A stretch of 64,000 nucleotides of DNA, taken from assembly GCA_937927235.1 (NCBI GenBank), contig CALBCM010000013.1, positions 1-64,000 on the forward strand. Direction: 5' to 3'. The notes below the pieces were generated by a model that did not search any database, had not been told where the DNA came from, and worked only from the letters and a program-made list of their open reading frames with translations. The stretch's first letter is position 1, and the number at the start of each line of letters is the position of its first letter. Below are positions 63,233 through 64,000 of this stretch, one piece after another. Position numbers and translations under genes: made by a program. The DNA comes from an uncultured Johnsonella sp. (GTDB taxonomy: Bacteria > Bacillota > Clostridia > Lachnospirales > Lachnospiraceae).

Positions 63233-63311
63233 ATGCAGGCGACAAAAATATCCCTGCATTTTATATTTAAAGCAGGAAGCTCCGGCTTTTACAGGTCCGA
63301 GCAATTTCCTG
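63233..63311 (+). other. Structured leader of ridA
   Basis: Two hairpins can be drawn in the leader. The first is ATGCAGG/CCTGCAT (63233-63259). The second is CAGGAA/TTTCCTG (63273-63311) with an inner GCT-CGG/CCG-AGC and one bulged C. The second has no T-run, so it does not look like a simple terminator. Confidence 0.5.
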
Positions 63312-63363
63312 TGATTTCTATTATTATCAGTTATTATTAATGTGTTTTGAAAGGAGAATTTCT

Positions 63364-63744
63364 ATGAAAAAAGAAGCCGTTACTTCTGCTAAAGCTCCGG
63401 CAGCCATCGGACCTTACTCACAAGCTACAAAATACGGCAATCTTGTGCTGACCTCAGGAGTTATTCCGGTTGACCCTAAAACAGGTGAGATTCCAAAGAC
63501 GGTTGAAGAGCAGACAGAGCTTGCCTTGACTTCACTTAAAGGGCTTATTGAGGATGCCGGCTCCGCTATGGCAAACGTTATTAAAACTACTGTATTTATT
63601 CAAAATATGGACGATTTTGCCAAAATTAATGAAGTGTATGAAAAATACTTCCCGCAGCCCTGCCCCTCACGCTCCTGTGTTGAGGTTGCCAAGCTTCCCA
63701 AGGGAGTGTTGCTTGAAATCGAAGCTATCTGCTATGTAGAGTAA
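63364..63744 (+). CDS. ridA: RidA family reactive-intermediate deaminase
   Basis: This is a 126-residue protein of the YjgF/YER057c/UK114 family that hydrolyses reactive enamines and imines from amino-acid metabolism. The N-terminal APAAIGPYSQA and the C-terminal PCPSRSCVEVAKLPKGVLLEIEAICYVE (with the conserved Arg and Glu) are full matches. The ATG at 63364 follows GAAAGGAGAATTTCT; an upstream ATG would add seven residues and lacks such a site. It follows a structured leader. An imine-detoxifying role would fit a proline-using anaerobe. Confidence 0.93.
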   Translation: MKKEAVTSAKAPAAIGPYSQATKYGNLVLTSGVIPVDPKTGEIPKTVEEQTELALTSLKGLIEDAGSAMANVIKTTVFIQNMDDFAKINEVYEKYFPQPCPSRSCVEVAKLPKGVLLEIEAICYVE

Positions 63745-63757
63745 ATTATAAAAAATG

Positions 63758-63797
63758 ATCAGAGCCGCTGTTAAGTTCACCGGCTCTGATTATTTTT
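63758..63797 (+). terminator. Terminator after ridA
   Basis: Ten-base perfect arms ATCAGAGCCG and CGGCTCTGAT enclose a 13-base loop, followed by TATTTTTAG. Confidence 0.88.
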
Positions 63798-63855
63798 AGT
63801 TTTCGGTTTTTGGACCTGACATCAATCACAATAATACGGCAGCTTTATTTAATAA

Positions 63856-64000
63856 TTAGCCCTCTATTGAGATATATTTAGCTTCTTCTACAGCAGGCTT
63901 TTCTTCCTTTTTAGGAATGCTCAGCTTTAATACTCCGTCTTCAAACTTTGCCTTAATATCCTCATTTGAAATGTTCTCGCCTACATAAAAGCTTCTGCTG
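63856..64000 (-). CDS. Hsp20 small heat-shock protein, 3' part
   Basis: Only the last 47 residues are in the window (frame from 63999, stop TAA at 63856-63858). The sequence SRSFYVGENISNEDIKAKF, followed by DGVLKLSIPKKEEK, is the typical end of an alpha-crystallin domain (IbpA/Hsp20). The protein is cut by the window edge. It is convergent with ridA. Confidence 0.88.
   Translation of the reverse strand, partial: SRSFYVGENISNEDIKAKFEDGVLKLSIPKKEEKPAVEEAKYISIEG

Noticed and set aside
1..64000. CRISPR array, insertion sequence or prophage
   Set aside because: No regular direct repeats with spacers, no transposase or integrase frames and no attachment sites were seen.

Overview
The window looks like the chromosome of a low-to-moderate-GC, anaerobic Gram-positive Firmicute of the Clostridia, most likely Lachnospiraceae-like. 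The evidence is a set of housekeeping proteins of Clostridia type, an uridine-kinase-like protein fused to a TGS domain, T-box control of thrS, a PASTA-domain Ser/Thr kinase, and a Stickland-type D-proline reductase operon. The species cannot be named from the sequence alone. I see no phage, insertion sequence or CRISPR array. The window reads as core genome with one metabolic cluster of special interest.

Layout. At 1-1650 a partial tRNA-Ser is followed by a TetR regulator and a putative ECF transporter S component. At 1.8-7.5 kb lie ychF, then the gltX-helicase-DUF1292 operon and a superoxide dismutase. At 7.8-12.3 kb a large lipoprotein and rqcH are divergent. At 12.5-15.4 kb is serS-VOC protein-icd with its own promoter.

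From 23.8 down to 15.5 kb runs the D-proline reductase cluster, all on the minus strand: prdC, prdA, a small conserved protein, prdB, prdD, prdE, prdF (proline racemase) and a TauE/SafE-like permease. Two of its genes, prdB and prdC, contain an in-frame UGA followed by a SECIS-like hairpin. Both are therefore selenoproteins and not broken genes. PrdF would make D-proline, the PrdA/PrdB complex would reduce it to 5-aminovalerate, and PrdC would supply electrons. PrdD and PrdE together form a split paralogue of PrdA. The split falls at the residue where PrdA is cleaved, and the cleavage cysteine is absent.

From 24.2 to 43.6 kb, mostly on the minus strand, is a classic translation/cell-envelope block: ftsK, murE, murF, priA, def, fmt, a zinc protease, rsmB, rlmN, prpC, prkC, rsgA, rpe, thiN. 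A small lipoprotein lies between rlmN and prpC, and an ECF S component follows thiN. RNase P RNA lies at about 43.64-43.97 kb. Then come a TGS-uridine-kinase-like protein, the macromolecular synthesis group dnaG-rpoD-trmK-nif3, and thrS with a T-box leader directly behind a tRNA-Leu. Next are recA-recX with a LexA box, pyk, a transaldolase and a rhomboid-like protein. The plus-strand end carries a 1437-residue activase of the 2-hydroxyacyl-CoA dehydratase type and ridA, followed by the 3' end of an Hsp20 gene on the minus strand.
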